A stretch of DNA of 64,000 bases from positions 806,001 to 870,000 of the forward strand of contig NZ_CP047393.1 in assembly GCF_009858175.1 (NCBI RefSeq), written 5' to 3'. Shown here one piece after another: positions 42,805 to 52,025 of this stretch; within the stretch, counting starts at the first letter, position 1; every line of letters starts with the position of its first letter. A program made the translations under genes and the position numbers. Under the pieces are notes generated by a model. That model was not told the DNA's origin and did no database searches. It saw nothing but the letters and a program-made list of their open reading frames with translations. Source of the DNA: Pontibacillus sp. HMF3514. Its GTDB lineage: Bacteria; Bacillota; Bacilli; Bacillales; BH030062.

Positions 42805-43704
42805 ATGACATTATCCCTGAACAATGTAACAAAGCGATTTGGATCCTTTACTGCTGTGGATCAGTTATCGCTTCAAATACCAGAAAACCAAATTTTCGGC
42901 TTTCTAGGTGCAAATGGAGCTGGTAAAACAACAACATTTCGAATGATCCTTGGCTTAATTGATGCATCTGAAGGTAATATTACTTGGAATGATGGTGCTA
43001 TAAACTACAGTAAAAGTCACCTTATTGGTTATTTACCCGAAGAGCGAGGGTTGTATCCTAAATTAACCGTAAAAGATCAATTGATTTATTTAGGTCGTCT
43101 TCGTGGTATGAATAAATCTGATATCATACGAGAATTAGATGGCTGGCTAGAGCGTTTTAACGTGCCGGAATATAAAAATAAAAAAATTGAAGAGCTATCG
43201 AAAGGGAATCAGCAAAAGATTCAATTCATTTCAGCGGTGATACATAAACCGAAATTATTAATCTTAGATGAGCCATTTTCTGGATTGGACCCGGTTAATG
43301 TCGAGGTCTTAAAGAAGGCTGTTATTAATTTAAAAGAATCAGGAACTTCTATTGTCTTCTCATCACACCGTATGGATCATGTAGAAGAACTGTGTGAACA
43401 TTTATGCATATTACATAAAGGTCAGCCTGTTGTTCATGGAGGACTAAAAGACATTAAGCGATCTTTTGGTAAGAAAAACGTAGTTGTCCATGCTGACTTT
43501 GACTTGAACTATTTAAAAGGTTTGCCGGGTGTCATAAGCTATAAGCCTTCTACAGAGGGATGCGAACTTCAAGTGGAGAGTGAACAAGTGTCACAGGATG
43601 TATTCCAAGCCATTTCAGGAAAAGGGTTTGTCCGAACCTTTGATTTAGAGGAACCATCTCTTAATGATATTTTCATAGAAAAGGTAGGTGATTCCTATGA
43701 ATAA
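42805..43704 (+). CDS. yhaQ: ABC transporter ATP-binding protein YhaQ (NatA-like)
   Basis: A 299-residue ATPase. Walker A is GANGAGKTT (about 36-44), the signature is the divergent LSKGNQQKIQ, and Walker B reads LLILDEPFSGLDP with the switch SSHRMDHVE. The C-terminal part after residue 215 is the extension usual in drug/sodium exporter ATPases. The next gene overlaps it by eight bases and encodes its permease. NatA-type sodium export is plausible in a halotolerant organism but not shown. AGAAGGAGGAGT precedes the ATG. Confidence 0.88.
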   Translation: MTLSLNNVTKRFGSFTAVDQLSLQIPENQIFGFLGANGAGKTTTFRMILGLIDASEGNITWNDGAINYSKSHLIGYLPEERGLYPKLTVKDQLIYLGRLRGMNKSDIIRELDGWLERFNVPEYKNKKIEELSKGNQQKIQFISAVIHKPKLLILDEPFSGLDPVNVEVLKKAVINLKESGTSIVFSSHRMDHVEELCEHLCILHKGQPVVHGGLKDIKRSFGKKNVVVHADFDLNYLKGLPGVISYKPSTEGCELQVESEQVSQDVFQAISGKGFVRTFDLEEPSLNDIFIEKVGDSYE

Positions 43705-44950
43705 ATTTTGGATTATTTTCACCCATACATTTATGTCACGACTAAAATCAAAAGCGTTTATTTGGACGACAGTTATTAGTTTAATATTCGTGCTAGGGAT
43801 AACGAATATTGATAGAATTATGGATCAATTTGGAGGGGGCGAAAATGCAGCTCAGGTAGCTGTTATGGATGAGAGTGGAGAATTATTTACAAGATTGGAG
43901 CAGCAACTATCCACACAGAAGGATGTTGTACATGTTCAAGAGTTTGATGGTACAGAAGAGGAAGCGAAACAAGCTGTTAAGGATGAAGAGTACAAAGGTT
44001 ATTTACATTTAACCTATAATGAGTCAAACATTCCAAAAGCCCAGTATTTTGCTAACCAAATTGCTGAAAACAAAGTAAGTGGTCGCTTGCAGCAAGCCAT
44101 CCAACAGTTAAAAGTAGCTGTGGCTACAGAAAAGGCAGGAATTGACCAAGGTACCATCCAACAAATATACGCACCAGTAGCATTTGAAAAGGTTGCTCTT
44201 CAAGAAAATGCGAAAACACAAGAGGAGTTAAATAAAGCACGTGGACTCGTATATATTATGTTATTCCTTTTATATATGGGCGTTATTATGTATGGGAATA
44301 TGATTGCCATGGATGTAGCTAAGGAAAAATCGTCTCGGGTAATGGAGATTCTTATATCTAGTGCTTCGCCTGTTAAACAGATGTTTGGAAAGATTCTAGG
44401 CATTGCTTTACTTGGTGTCCTTCAATTCGGATTGATTCTGATTGTAGGGTATCAATCTATAAAAGCGAATATGTCTGATGATGGAATAGGCGCATTTCTT
44501 GGGGTAAGCGATCTAGATATGGATACAATCATCTATGCCATTGTGTTTTTCTTATTGGGTTATTTACTCTATGCCACACTAGCTGCCATGTTAGGTTCAC
44601 TTGTAAGTCGTATTGAAGATGCACAACAGCTTATTACACCTATGACATTGATGATTGTAGTTGTATTCATGGTGGCGATGTTTGGTTTAAATGCACCTGA
44701 CTCAAGCCTTATTACGGTTACTTCCTATATTCCTTTCTTTACACCAATGGTCATGTTTTTACGAGTTGGAATGCTTGATGTTCCTTTCTGGCAAGCGGGA
44801 ATTTCGATCTTACTTCTTATCGCAACCATTATTGTGCTAGGGATTATTGGTGCACGAATCTATCGTGGTGGCGTGCTATTATATGGGAAGTCGTCCTCTT
44901 TAAAAGATATTAAGACAGCCATTCAACTGTCGAAAAAAGAATCGTCATAA
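43697..44950 (+). CDS. yhaP: ABC transporter permease YhaP (NatB-like, ABC-2 type)
   Basis: A 417-residue permease. One N-terminal helix (about 20-37) is followed by a large extracytoplasmic loop of about 140 residues, then five to six helices from about residue 178, the layout of ABC-2/NatB permeases. SSRVMEILISSASPVKQMFGKILG is the conserved cytoplasmic coupling segment. I start at ATG 43697, within the last codons of yhaQ and six bases after TAGGTG; a GTG nine bases upstream is less likely. A terminator follows, overlapping the convergent small gene. Confidence 0.87.
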   Translation: MNKFWIIFTHTFMSRLKSKAFIWTTVISLIFVLGITNIDRIMDQFGGGENAAQVAVMDESGELFTRLEQQLSTQKDVVHVQEFDGTEEEAKQAVKDEEYKGYLHLTYNESNIPKAQYFANQIAENKVSGRLQQAIQQLKVAVATEKAGIDQGTIQQIYAPVAFEKVALQENAKTQEELNKARGLVYIMLFLLYMGVIMYGNMIAMDVAKEKSSRVMEILISSASPVKQMFGKILGIALLGVLQFGLILIVGYQSIKANMSDDGIGAFLGVSDLDMDTIIYAIVFFLLGYLLYATLAAMLGSLVSRIEDAQQLITPMTLMIVVVFMVAMFGLNAPDSSLITVTSYIPFFTPMVMFLRVGMLDVPFWQAGISILLLIATIIVLGIIGARIYRGGVLLYGKSSSLKDIKTAIQLSKKESS

Positions 44951-45001
44951 TTAGTAAATGTAAATGAATTCTACACCTACGACCAAGAATTCCTTAAGAA
45001 T

Positions 45002-45047
45002 AAAAACACAGCGAGAGGATTACTCCCCTGCTGTGTTTTGTTTTTTG
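45002..45047 (+). terminator. Terminator of yhaQP lying inside the 3' end of the convergent small gene
   Basis: AAAACACAGC (45002-45011) pairs with GCTGTGTTTT (45030-45039), and TTTTTT follows. The right arm is also coding sequence of the small gene on the minus strand, so the signal is shared. Confidence 0.8.
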
Positions 45048-45175
45048 TATTGCATGTTATTCGTTTGGTTTTCAGGTTCATCACGGAACTTTTCAACAGG
45101 TCCGCTGTTTGGAGAGCCTTTTACACTAGCTGCACTTTTTCCGCGCTCAGAAGGGTCCTTTTTACGTTTTGGCAT
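45020..45175 (-). CDS. Small basic protein of unknown function
   Basis: A 51-residue hydrophilic protein (MPKRKKDPSERGKSAASVKG at the start), rich in Lys, Ser, Asn and Gln. The start at 45175 follows GGAGGTGAG by five bases, a near-perfect ribosome site that supports translation. The composition recalls minor small acid-soluble spore proteins, but no family could be named. It is convergent with yhaP and divergent from yhaO. Confidence 0.65.
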   Translation of the reverse strand: MPKRKKDPSERGKSAASVKGSPNSGPVEKFRDEPENQTNNMQYKKQNTAGE

Positions 45176-45294
45176 AACTCTCACCTCCATTCTTAGCATG
45201 ACCAAGCTTTGGATGAATTATGAAAGCGAACGTGCATTCGTCTATTGGCTTTGATACAATACAGACAAACTTATATACACAGGGAGAAATAGGT

Positions 45295-46536
45295 ATGAAG
45301 GAAACAATAAAATTTATACATAGCGCAGATCTTCATTTAGATAGTCCGTTTCAAGGTTTTTTTGACTTACCTGAAGAGATGTTAGCTCAAGTACGGGACA
45401 GTACGTTTCAAGCTTTTGATCGGTTGATACAACAAGCCATTCAACATGAAGTGGATTTTGTTTTAATTGTTGGAGATTTATTTGACCAAGATGGCAGAAG
45501 CTTAAAAGCTCAAGTACGTTTGCGAAAAGCTTTCGAAAAGCTGCATGAATATGGAATAGATGTTTTTCTGAGTCATGGTAATCATGATCATCTTGGAGGA
45601 AGCTTTTATTCTGTAGAATTTCCTGATAATGTACATATATTTAATGAAGAAACGGTTACCTCAATCCCTTATTATAAAGGTGAGGAAAAATGTGCGGAGA
45701 TTTATGGGTTTAGTTATGAAAAGAGAGCTGTGACTGAACCGAAAGCAGAAGAGTTTATTCCTTCATCAGAGGATGTGTATCACATCGGTATGCTTCACGG
45801 TAGTTTAGCGACCAATACAGATCACGATGTGTATGCTCCATTTCGGATTGAAGACCTTTATAGCCGTGGTTTAGATTATTGGGCACTGGGTCATATTCAC
45901 AAAAGGCAGCAGCTTAGCGAATATCCCCCCATCTTATATAGTGGAAACATTCAAGGCAGACATCGAAATGAAGATGGTGAAAAAGGGTGTAATCTGGTAG
46001 AACTCACAGAAACGGGCCACTCGCTTCAATTTTTACCTACTGGGATGATTCGTTTCGAAACTCGTTCTATTGATGTAAATGGTTGTGAAACGCTAAAAGA
46101 ACTGGAACAGAAGCTTTATGACTGGAAAGAGGAGCTTCGTAAAGAGAGCGCTCCAGTTTTACTTCACCTCACACTTAAAGGAGACATTCCTTCTGGGGGT
46201 GAGGAGGCTCCTGATATTAAAGAGGAGCTACGACAAATATGGAACGAACAAGAAGAAGGGCAGGAAAACTGGATATGGATTCATAAGCTAAACGTCATGA
46301 AGGATAAAGGTATGGAACGAAATCAGCTTGCTCAAGGGTCTCATTTTGTAGGGGAATTGCTTCGTACAATGGAAGAGGTTGAAGAGGTTGAAGAGGTTGA
46401 AGAAGACCTACGTGAATTAACACAACATCATGCTCTTCGAAAATATGTTCAAGGTTTTTCAGAAGAAGAAAAAGAAGAGATTACCAAACATGCTGAAGAT
46501 CTATTACTACGTGAGCTTTTAAAGGAGGGAGATTAA
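45295..46536 (+). CDS. yhaO: DNA repair exonuclease-like metallophosphoesterase YhaO
   Basis: A 413-residue protein of the SbcD/Mre11 family, partner of the YhaN ATPase in processing DNA ends (role inferred from the family). The metal sites SADLHLDSPF (Asp12, His14), VGDLFDQDGR, SHGNHDHLGG and ALGHIHKRQ are present. The C-terminal part has a tandem Glu-Glu-Val repeat (EEVEEVEEVEED) from a 9-base DNA repeat. The ATG at 45295 is preceded by AGGGAGAAAT; the longer reading from 45220 lacks a ribosome site and the conserved start. yhaN begins three bases after its stop. Confidence 0.88.
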   Translation: MKETIKFIHSADLHLDSPFQGFFDLPEEMLAQVRDSTFQAFDRLIQQAIQHEVDFVLIVGDLFDQDGRSLKAQVRLRKAFEKLHEYGIDVFLSHGNHDHLGGSFYSVEFPDNVHIFNEETVTSIPYYKGEEKCAEIYGFSYEKRAVTEPKAEEFIPSSEDVYHIGMLHGSLATNTDHDVYAPFRIEDLYSRGLDYWALGHIHKRQQLSEYPPILYSGNIQGRHRNEDGEKGCNLVELTETGHSLQFLPTGMIRFETRSIDVNGCETLKELEQKLYDWKEELRKESAPVLLHLTLKGDIPSGGEEAPDIKEELRQIWNEQEEGQENWIWIHKLNVMKDKGMERNQLAQGSHFVGELLRTMEEVEEVEEVEEDLRELTQHHALRKYVQGFSEEEKEEITKHAEDLLLRELLKEGD

Positions 46537-46539
46537 GCA

Positions 46540-49515
46540 TTGAAACTGTTAAAAGCAGAAATATTTGGATTTGGAAAGTGGCAAAATCAAACCATTTCAT
46601 TTGAAGAAGATGGATTAACGATTCTTTATGGGGAAAATGAAGCCGGTAAATCCACACTCCACGAGTTTATTTTATACATATTATTTGATCTCCCTCCACG
46701 TAAATGGAAGCCATTTGAACCTAAAACAGGAGGTTCAGTTGGCGGAAGACTTCACTTATCTGTGCCTAATGAAGGGACAGTCACTGTTGAACGTGTTGCC
46801 ACCAAGAAAAATGGTGAAGCTCGCTGTATTTTTCAGAATGGCGAAGAAGCGGATGAATCTTATTTAAAACAACTTTTACATGGAATAGACCGCAGTACAT
46901 ATGAATCCATTTTTTCATTCGGATTAAAAAGTCTTCAAGATATTCAATCCCTGCAAGAAGATGATATCGGGAATGTTTTATTCGGTATTGGAATGACAGG
47001 ATCCAAACAAATTTATGATACGGAAAAGCAATTAGAAAAACAGTTGGATCAGCGTTTTAAAAAGCGTGGGAAGAATCCTGAGATTAATCAACAATTACAA
47101 AAAGTTAAGCAGTTGGAAAAAGAGTATCAACGATTAAAAGAAGAAGAACAAACCTATCAAACCTATAAAGATCAAGAGCAAGGCTTGGAAAAAGAGGTGC
47201 AGGAGCTTCAGGAAAAACAAATCGAGAGTAGAAAGAGATTATCTTATATCGAAAAGCTCATACAAGTTACATCATCTGTACATGCCTACCAAGATGCTGA
47301 GAAGAAATTGGCTCAATATGATCGACCAGTCTCCTTTCCTGAAGATGGTTTAGAGCGTTACTATCATTTAAAAGATCAGTTTCTTCCATTTCAGAGTGAG
47401 CTAAATGTGTTAGAGAATGCGCGAAAGCAGGATGAACAGAAACTTGAGGAAATTCCGAATTTTGATTTGAAGAAAATTGAACTTGCCAAAAGCGTTACCA
47501 ATAAAGCAGAATGGTATGAGGTTCAAGACGAAGAATATCATCAGATCAAAAAAGAGTTAGAGCAAGACAAGCATCGTATTCAGCAAGCTATTCAAGATCT
47601 TGGAATGGGGATAGATTTTGATCTACTTGACGACCTACATCTTCCGTTCTACACACAAGAACTGTGGGAAAACCTTGTGGAAGAGCATAAGCAGTTACAA
47701 GGGGATCTAGAAAGCAGTCAAGATCAATTAAACGCGCTGAAGGAACAGAAGACTCAGACAGAAGAGGATATACAAAAATTATCTACACAAACCTTATCTG
47801 ATGATATGTATCAGCGGTACAAAGATGTAGTAGAGGAACACAAAGAGCAGAAATTGAAACAGAAGTTATCTGACCAGCAAAAAGAGGAACGTGAAAAACA
47901 AACAGCTCAATTGGAACAACAGCAGAAAAAACGTGAACAATCTGCAAAACAATTCTTGATAGTGGGTAGCCTGGTATTTTTAGTTGGAATTGTTCTTAGT
48001 GTTATGTTCTCCAATGCGTGGATTGCAGGAATAGCATTGTTATTTATGGTATTCAGTATTCTAGGTTCTCGGTTGTTGAAACAATCCTTAGCTTCTGTGC
48101 AAACTAGTTTTGATCTAACTTTATACCAAGAAACACAACAGTACACAGACGAAGAAATACAAAAGTTCCAACATGACTTAAATAGACATGAGCAGATCCT
48201 TAGTGAACTTGAACATTTAAAGCAAGTTATGCAACAACTTCAACGTGAAGAGATTCAAAATGAAGAATGGATGCGAACACTCCAGCAAAGAAAGAAGCGT
48301 TTAGACGAACGAATAGAAGAGCAAAAGCATCAGTTTGATTTCTTAGAGAATATTGCATTCGTTTATTGGCCTAAAACCTATCAGCGGCTTAATCAATTAC
48401 AACAAGAGATAAAAGAGTGGAAAAATAAAGAGAATAAGTGCAATCAAAAACAAGAACAAGTTCATGAATTTGAAAAACATGTATGTTCTGTTGCAGATAG
48501 GTTAGAAATGGACCATAAACGGGTAGTGCGTTCTATAATAGAAGCATTGTTTCATTACCTTAAGCGATATGAAAAGATTGAGGAGCAAAAACAGAATTTA
48601 CAAGAGAGACTAGCAACGACTCGCAATCAAGAACAAGAATGGATTCAGAAGCTGCAGCCGATCCAAAAGGAAATGAATCACCTGTTTTCTATCGCTGAAG
48701 TAGAAGATGAAGAAGCCTATCTAAGAAAAGGGAAAAAGCATGAACATGTCTTGATGCTCGAACAAAAGGTAGAGCAAAATGAACAACAAGTAACTTCTGT
48801 CTTTATAGAAGATACTCTTGTCCAAGATGTGTTAGAGCAGACTCTAGATGAGAAGGATCTAACTGAAGAACGAGATCAGTTGCAAAATGATTTAGAGCGT
48901 TTAGGTGAAAAGCTGGAAGTGAATCGTCAAGAGTGGGCTGATGTAAAATCGATCTTAAAACGATTAGAGGAAAACGAATCCTTCTCATCTGTACGCCACC
49001 GTTTTATACTTGAGAAAAATAGGTTGAGAGAGCAAGCGAAAGAATGGGCGGTACATCAAGTAGCATATTCTACACTCCAAAAAACGAAAGCCATCTTTCA
49101 ACAGGAACGAATGCCACTTGTTATTGAATATTGTCATCACTTTTTCAACATCCTAACAAAAGGAGCATATATTCGTGTATTTCCCCCTAAACAGAATCAA
49201 TCTTTTGTTGTAGAATCTAAAGATGGGTATCATTATGAAGCTAATGAGTTGTCTCAAGGAACGAAAGAGCAATTATATGTATCCTTACGCCTTGCCTTGA
49301 GTCGAGTTATTAGCGAACATCATCCTCTACCTTTTATCATAGATGATGCTTTTGTAAACTTTGATCAGATGAGAAAGCACGAAATGATTCAATTGTTAGG
49401 TGAAATTTCAACATCACAACAAGTCCTTTACTTAACATGTCCTCCTGAATCTGAAGCGTTAAATGAGGACAGTACAAAAAATTTATATAAAAAAATCAGT
49501 TTTTATTTGCCATGA
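46540..49515 (+). CDS. yhaN: SbcC/RecN-like ATPase YhaN with central coiled coil and membrane segment
   Basis: A 991-residue ABC-type ATPase. Walker A GENEAGKST (31-39) is at the N-terminus. The signature LSQGTKEQLYVSLRLAL and Walker B PFIIDDAFVNFD are near the C-terminus, with about 700 residues of Gln/Glu/Lys-rich coiled coil between them. Two hydrophobic stretches (about 472-490 and 493-512) interrupt the coil, as in B. subtilis YhaN, suggesting membrane attachment. The start is TTG at 46540 after AAAGGAGGGAG. With YhaO it would form an SbcCD-like complex acting on DNA ends. Confidence 0.9.
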   Translation: MKLLKAEIFGFGKWQNQTISFEEDGLTILYGENEAGKSTLHEFILYILFDLPPRKWKPFEPKTGGSVGGRLHLSVPNEGTVTVERVATKKNGEARCIFQNGEEADESYLKQLLHGIDRSTYESIFSFGLKSLQDIQSLQEDDIGNVLFGIGMTGSKQIYDTEKQLEKQLDQRFKKRGKNPEINQQLQKVKQLEKEYQRLKEEEQTYQTYKDQEQGLEKEVQELQEKQIESRKRLSYIEKLIQVTSSVHAYQDAEKKLAQYDRPVSFPEDGLERYYHLKDQFLPFQSELNVLENARKQDEQKLEEIPNFDLKKIELAKSVTNKAEWYEVQDEEYHQIKKELEQDKHRIQQAIQDLGMGIDFDLLDDLHLPFYTQELWENLVEEHKQLQGDLESSQDQLNALKEQKTQTEEDIQKLSTQTLSDDMYQRYKDVVEEHKEQKLKQKLSDQQKEEREKQTAQLEQQQKKREQSAKQFLIVGSLVFLVGIVLSVMFSNAWIAGIALLFMVFSILGSRLLKQSLASVQTSFDLTLYQETQQYTDEEIQKFQHDLNRHEQILSELEHLKQVMQQLQREEIQNEEWMRTLQQRKKRLDERIEEQKHQFDFLENIAFVYWPKTYQRLNQLQQEIKEWKNKENKCNQKQEQVHEFEKHVCSVADRLEMDHKRVVRSIIEALFHYLKRYEKIEEQKQNLQERLATTRNQEQEWIQKLQPIQKEMNHLFSIAEVEDEEAYLRKGKKHEHVLMLEQKVEQNEQQVTSVFIEDTLVQDVLEQTLDEKDLTEERDQLQNDLERLGEKLEVNRQEWADVKSILKRLEENESFSSVRHRFILEKNRLREQAKEWAVHQVAYSTLQKTKAIFQQERMPLVIEYCHHFFNILTKGAYIRVFPPKQNQSFVVESKDGYHYEANELSQGTKEQLYVSLRLALSRVISEHHPLPFIIDDAFVNFDQMRKHEMIQLLGEISTSQQVLYLTCPPESEALNEDSTKNLYKKISFYLP

Positions 49516-49588
49516 CCTCGCACATCTGGAATAATAGTGATAAAATATCCTAGGTGCATGTCGAATAAAGCTAGTGGAGGGTCGTCCA

Positions 49589-50128
49589 TTGGTAGATAAA
49601 GAACAAGAATGGGCAGAATATGAAGAAACAATCGAAAAGTTTATACAGGTGATTGCGAAAAACATGAACCTATATGGGATCACATCTTCTGTTGGTCGCT
49701 TATATGGTGCATTGTATTTTTCCGATCAACCCATGACATTAGATAATATGCGTGACGCTTTAGAGATGAGCAAGACGAGCATGTCTACTGGGGTAAGAAC
49801 GCTATCCGAAATGAAGATGGTTGAACCAGCGTTCCGGAAAGGTGTTCGTAAAGATTTATATAAGTCTGAGGAAGATTGGTATAAATCCTTTACCTCATTA
49901 TTCGGAAATCGCTGGCGTCATCACACAGAAACAAACATAGAAGAAGCGGATGAAGCTATTGCAGAGCTTCAATCCATCGCTGATTCAACCGACGATGAGG
50001 AGCTGAAAGGAAAAATTCAGCGCGACATCGATCGTCTTCATTATGCGCAAAATTATTATCGTTGGCTGATGAAATTTATTCGTGTAGTGGAGTCAGGAGA
50101 AATATTTAAATATGTACCAAAGGATTAA
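49589..50128 (+). CDS. GbsR-family (MarR-like) transcriptional regulator
   Basis: A 179-residue winged-helix protein. The DNA-binding part reads SSVGRLYGALYFSDQPMTLD, followed by EMSKTSMSTGVRTLSEMKMVE and FRKGVRKDLY, hallmarks of GbsR/OpcR repressors of glycine-betaine genes. I start it at TTG 49589, seven bases after GGAGGG; a GTG at 49574 would sit in that site. It stands alone between yhaN and yhaM, about 7 kb from the opuA operon, which has its own GbsR-type gene. It probably controls choline or betaine genes elsewhere (inference). Confidence 0.82.
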   Translation: MVDKEQEWAEYEETIEKFIQVIAKNMNLYGITSSVGRLYGALYFSDQPMTLDNMRDALEMSKTSMSTGVRTLSEMKMVEPAFRKGVRKDLYKSEEDWYKSFTSLFGNRWRHHTETNIEEADEAIAELQSIADSTDDEELKGKIQRDIDRLHYAQNYYRWLMKFIRVVESGEIFKYVPKD

Positions 50129-50134
50129 TTTAGG

Positions 50135-50166
50135 TTAGAGCGTGTTGATCACGCTCTAATTTTTTA
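50135..50166 (+). terminator. Intrinsic terminator of the GbsR-type gene
   Basis: TTAGAGCGTG pairs with CACGCTCTAA around TTGAT. TTTTTT follows. Confidence 0.93.
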
Positions 50167-50264
50167 ATATCTGGAATTTTGGGTCATGAGATAAGGAGAA
50201 ACCACACATAAAAAGACACCTATCGGACCATCTGATATGATAAAAGAAAAAGGGAGGTAGAATC

Positions 50265-51221
50265 ATGAAAAGTGGAATTAGTCATCATGCTATTGGGGAA
50301 CCTTTTGATAACTTCTTACTTATTAAATCTTCTACAAAAGGTGTAGCCAGTAATGGTAAGCCATTTTTAACCTTAATATTGAAGGATGCTTCTGGTGAAA
50401 TTGAAGCGAAGTTATGGGAAGCTACAAAAGAAGATGAGCAAACCTTTGTAGCTGAAGAGATTGCTAAGATCACGGGAGAGGTCAGTCAATATCGAGGACG
50501 TCCACAACTAAAAATTCAATCTATTCGTCCAGCACAGCCTACGGATGGTGTGGATCAATCTGATTTCCTAGAAACTGCACCAGTTCCAAAGGAAGACTTG
50601 ATTGAACGCTTAACAGAAGCCATATTTGAAATGAAAAACCCAAATCTGCAGCGAATTACAAGGCACTTTGTGAAAACTTATCAGGAAGCGTTTTTAACCT
50701 ATCCTGCTGCGGTGAAAAATCACCATGAATACATATCAGGCTTAGCTCATCACGTAGTATCGATGCTAAACCTGGCGAAACAGCTAAAAGAATTGTATCC
50801 GGATATCGATCTTGATCTTCTGTATGCTGGAATCATTCTTCATGATTTAGGAAAGTTAAAGGAATTATCAGGAGCAGCAACACCTTCCTATACCCTTGAA
50901 GGGAAGTTAATCGGCCATATTCCGATGATGGTGGATGAGATAGGTGGGGTAGCGAAAGAATTAGGGATTGAAGGAGAAGAGGTTACCATGCTTCAACACA
51001 TGGTCTTAAGCCACCATGGTAAAGCTGAGTGGGGAAGTCCCAAGCCACCTTTAATACGTGAAGCAGAGCTATTACATCTTATTGATCTCGTGGATGCTAA
51101 GATGAATATGTTGAACCGCGCATTGGATAAGGTCCAACCTGGAGAATTTACAGATCGCCTCTTTGCTATGGATAACCGTAGTTTTTATAAGCCGCTATTT
51201 ACAAATGAACATGATGAGTAA
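50265..51221 (+). CDS. yhaM: 3'-5' exoribonuclease YhaM
   Basis: A 318-residue nuclease. The N-terminal OB-fold (about 15-100) contains [20 protein letters not shown] and IEAKLW. The HD domain contains [28 protein letters not shown] (His-Asp metal pair) and [15 protein letters not shown]. In B. subtilis YhaM trims RNA (and DNA) from the 3' end with Mn or Co. AAAGGGAGGTAG precedes the ATG. An intrinsic terminator follows, then mosaic element 3. Confidence 0.94.
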   Translation: MKSGISHHAIGEPFDNFLLIKSSTKGVASNGKPFLTLILKDASGEIEAKLWEATKEDEQTFVAEEIAKITGEVSQYRGRPQLKIQSIRPAQPTDGVDQSDFLETAPVPKEDLIERLTEAIFEMKNPNLQRITRHFVKTYQEAFLTYPAAVKNHHEYISGLAHHVVSMLNLAKQLKELYPDIDLDLLYAGIILHDLGKLKELSGAATPSYTLEGKLIGHIPMMVDEIGGVAKELGIEGEEVTMLQHMVLSHHGKAEWGSPKPPLIREAELLHLIDLVDAKMNMLNRALDKVQPGEFTDRLFAMDNRSFYKPLFTNEHDE

Positions 51222-51230
51222 ATCATAACG

Positions 51231-51258
51231 AAGAGCTTGGGGATCCCAAGCTCTTTTT
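51231..51258 (+). terminator. Intrinsic terminator of yhaM
   Basis: AAGAGCTTGGGG pairs with CCCAAGCTCTT around AT. Five T end the structure. Confidence 0.88.
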
Positions 51259-51276
51259 GTGTGGATGTTCCATAAA

Positions 51277-51715
51277 CCCCCCCTTATATGGAAGACTTGA
51301 AATCGAGATAATGTGCGTATGGTTCCGTTGCTTTTGTGCAGCCCGCCTTTGCCTAATGGAGACTAACGGAACCGCTCATGACAAGGGTCTGAGCAACTTC
51401 TATGAATATGATTTCCAATCAATATGAGAGGGGAATCTCTAAATTATGGTCCGTTAGTCTCCATAATCGCGTGGAGGGAAGGAAACGGCAAACTGTCGTG
51501 GTAAAAAAGGGAAGACGAGACCCCGCAGGAACGAAGAGGCTATACAATGGAGGTTCTACTAAAACCGCCACATCATGTGGCAACGTAGAACTACCCCACG
51601 TCGTGTGGGGCAACAACAGGCTTGCCGTTTCACTGACTGCAACAAATTACTCAATAGCAACGGACTCCTCTCAGTTTCAAGTCTTCAACAATCCTGCCAT
51701 ATTATTGCATAAGGC
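51277..51715 (-). repeat. Mosaic intergenic element, copy 3
   Basis: About 440 bp between yhaM and yhaL. The left end CCCCCTTATATGGAAGACTT and GAAATCGAGATAATGTGCG match the left end of copy 1. It contains GGTTCCGTTGCTTTTGTGCA, GCCCGCC, TAATGGAGACTAACGGAACC (51353-51372) and an inverted copy of hairpin module C (51480-51635). The right border TTCAAGTCTTCAACAATCCT with GCCATAT resembles the end module less well. The rest of the 588-base gap is A+T-rich leader of yhaL. Open frames through it are not supported. Confidence 0.72.
51480..51635 (-). repeat. Hairpin module type C, copy 2 (inside mosaic element 3, inverted)
   Basis: Arms GGAAACGGCAAACT (51481-51494) and GGCTTGCCGTTTCACT (51619-51634) enclose the hairpins GCCACATCATGTGGC (51567-51581) and CCCCACGTCGTGTGGGG (51594-51610). 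The stem around the first hairpin is GTTCTAC/GTAGAAC, compared with GGTCGAC/GTCGATC in copy 1. Both sides of the pair have changed and pairing is kept. Confidence 0.75.
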
Positions 51716-51809
51716 CTTGTGTATTGCAGGAGAATTAGTAAATAAGTCATATTCACCTGTTTCATCACATATGCTTGTACAAACAAGGTAATATAAGGGA
51801 GGTTATTCC

Positions 51810-51986
51810 ATGGTTGAAGGTATTCCGCTGTGGACTATTGCACTCGTTCTTTTGATTATATTTTGTGGATATATGGCACTTCGAGCAATTCGTGAGGACT
51901 ACAAGCAAGAGCAAGAATACATTGAGCGTGAAGGGAAAGTATACATGGATCGAATTCAAGAAGCGAGGTCTACGAAAAGTTCATAA
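51810..51986 (+). CDS. yhaL: Sporulation protein YhaL (single-pass membrane)
   Basis: A 58-residue protein. An N-terminal hydrophobic helix (IPLWTIALVLLIIFCGYMAL, about 5-24) is followed by a charged helix ending RIQEARSTKSS. AGGGAGGTT lies six bases before the ATG. Its position between yhaM and prsA matches B. subtilis YhaL, a small membrane protein linked to sporulation. It shares a bidirectional terminator with prsA. The identification rests on size, topology and synteny. Confidence 0.8.
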   Translation: MVEGIPLWTIALVLLIIFCGYMALRAIREDYKQEQEYIEREGKVYMDRIQEARSTKSS

Positions 51987-52020
51987 TAAAAAAGCAAGCG
52001 CTTATGCGCTTGCTTTTTTT
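51987..52020. terminator. Bidirectional terminator between yhaL and prsA
   Basis: AAAAAAGCAAGCGC pairs with GCGCTTGCTTTTTT around TTAT. Confidence 0.95.
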
Positions 52021-52025
52021 AATCG

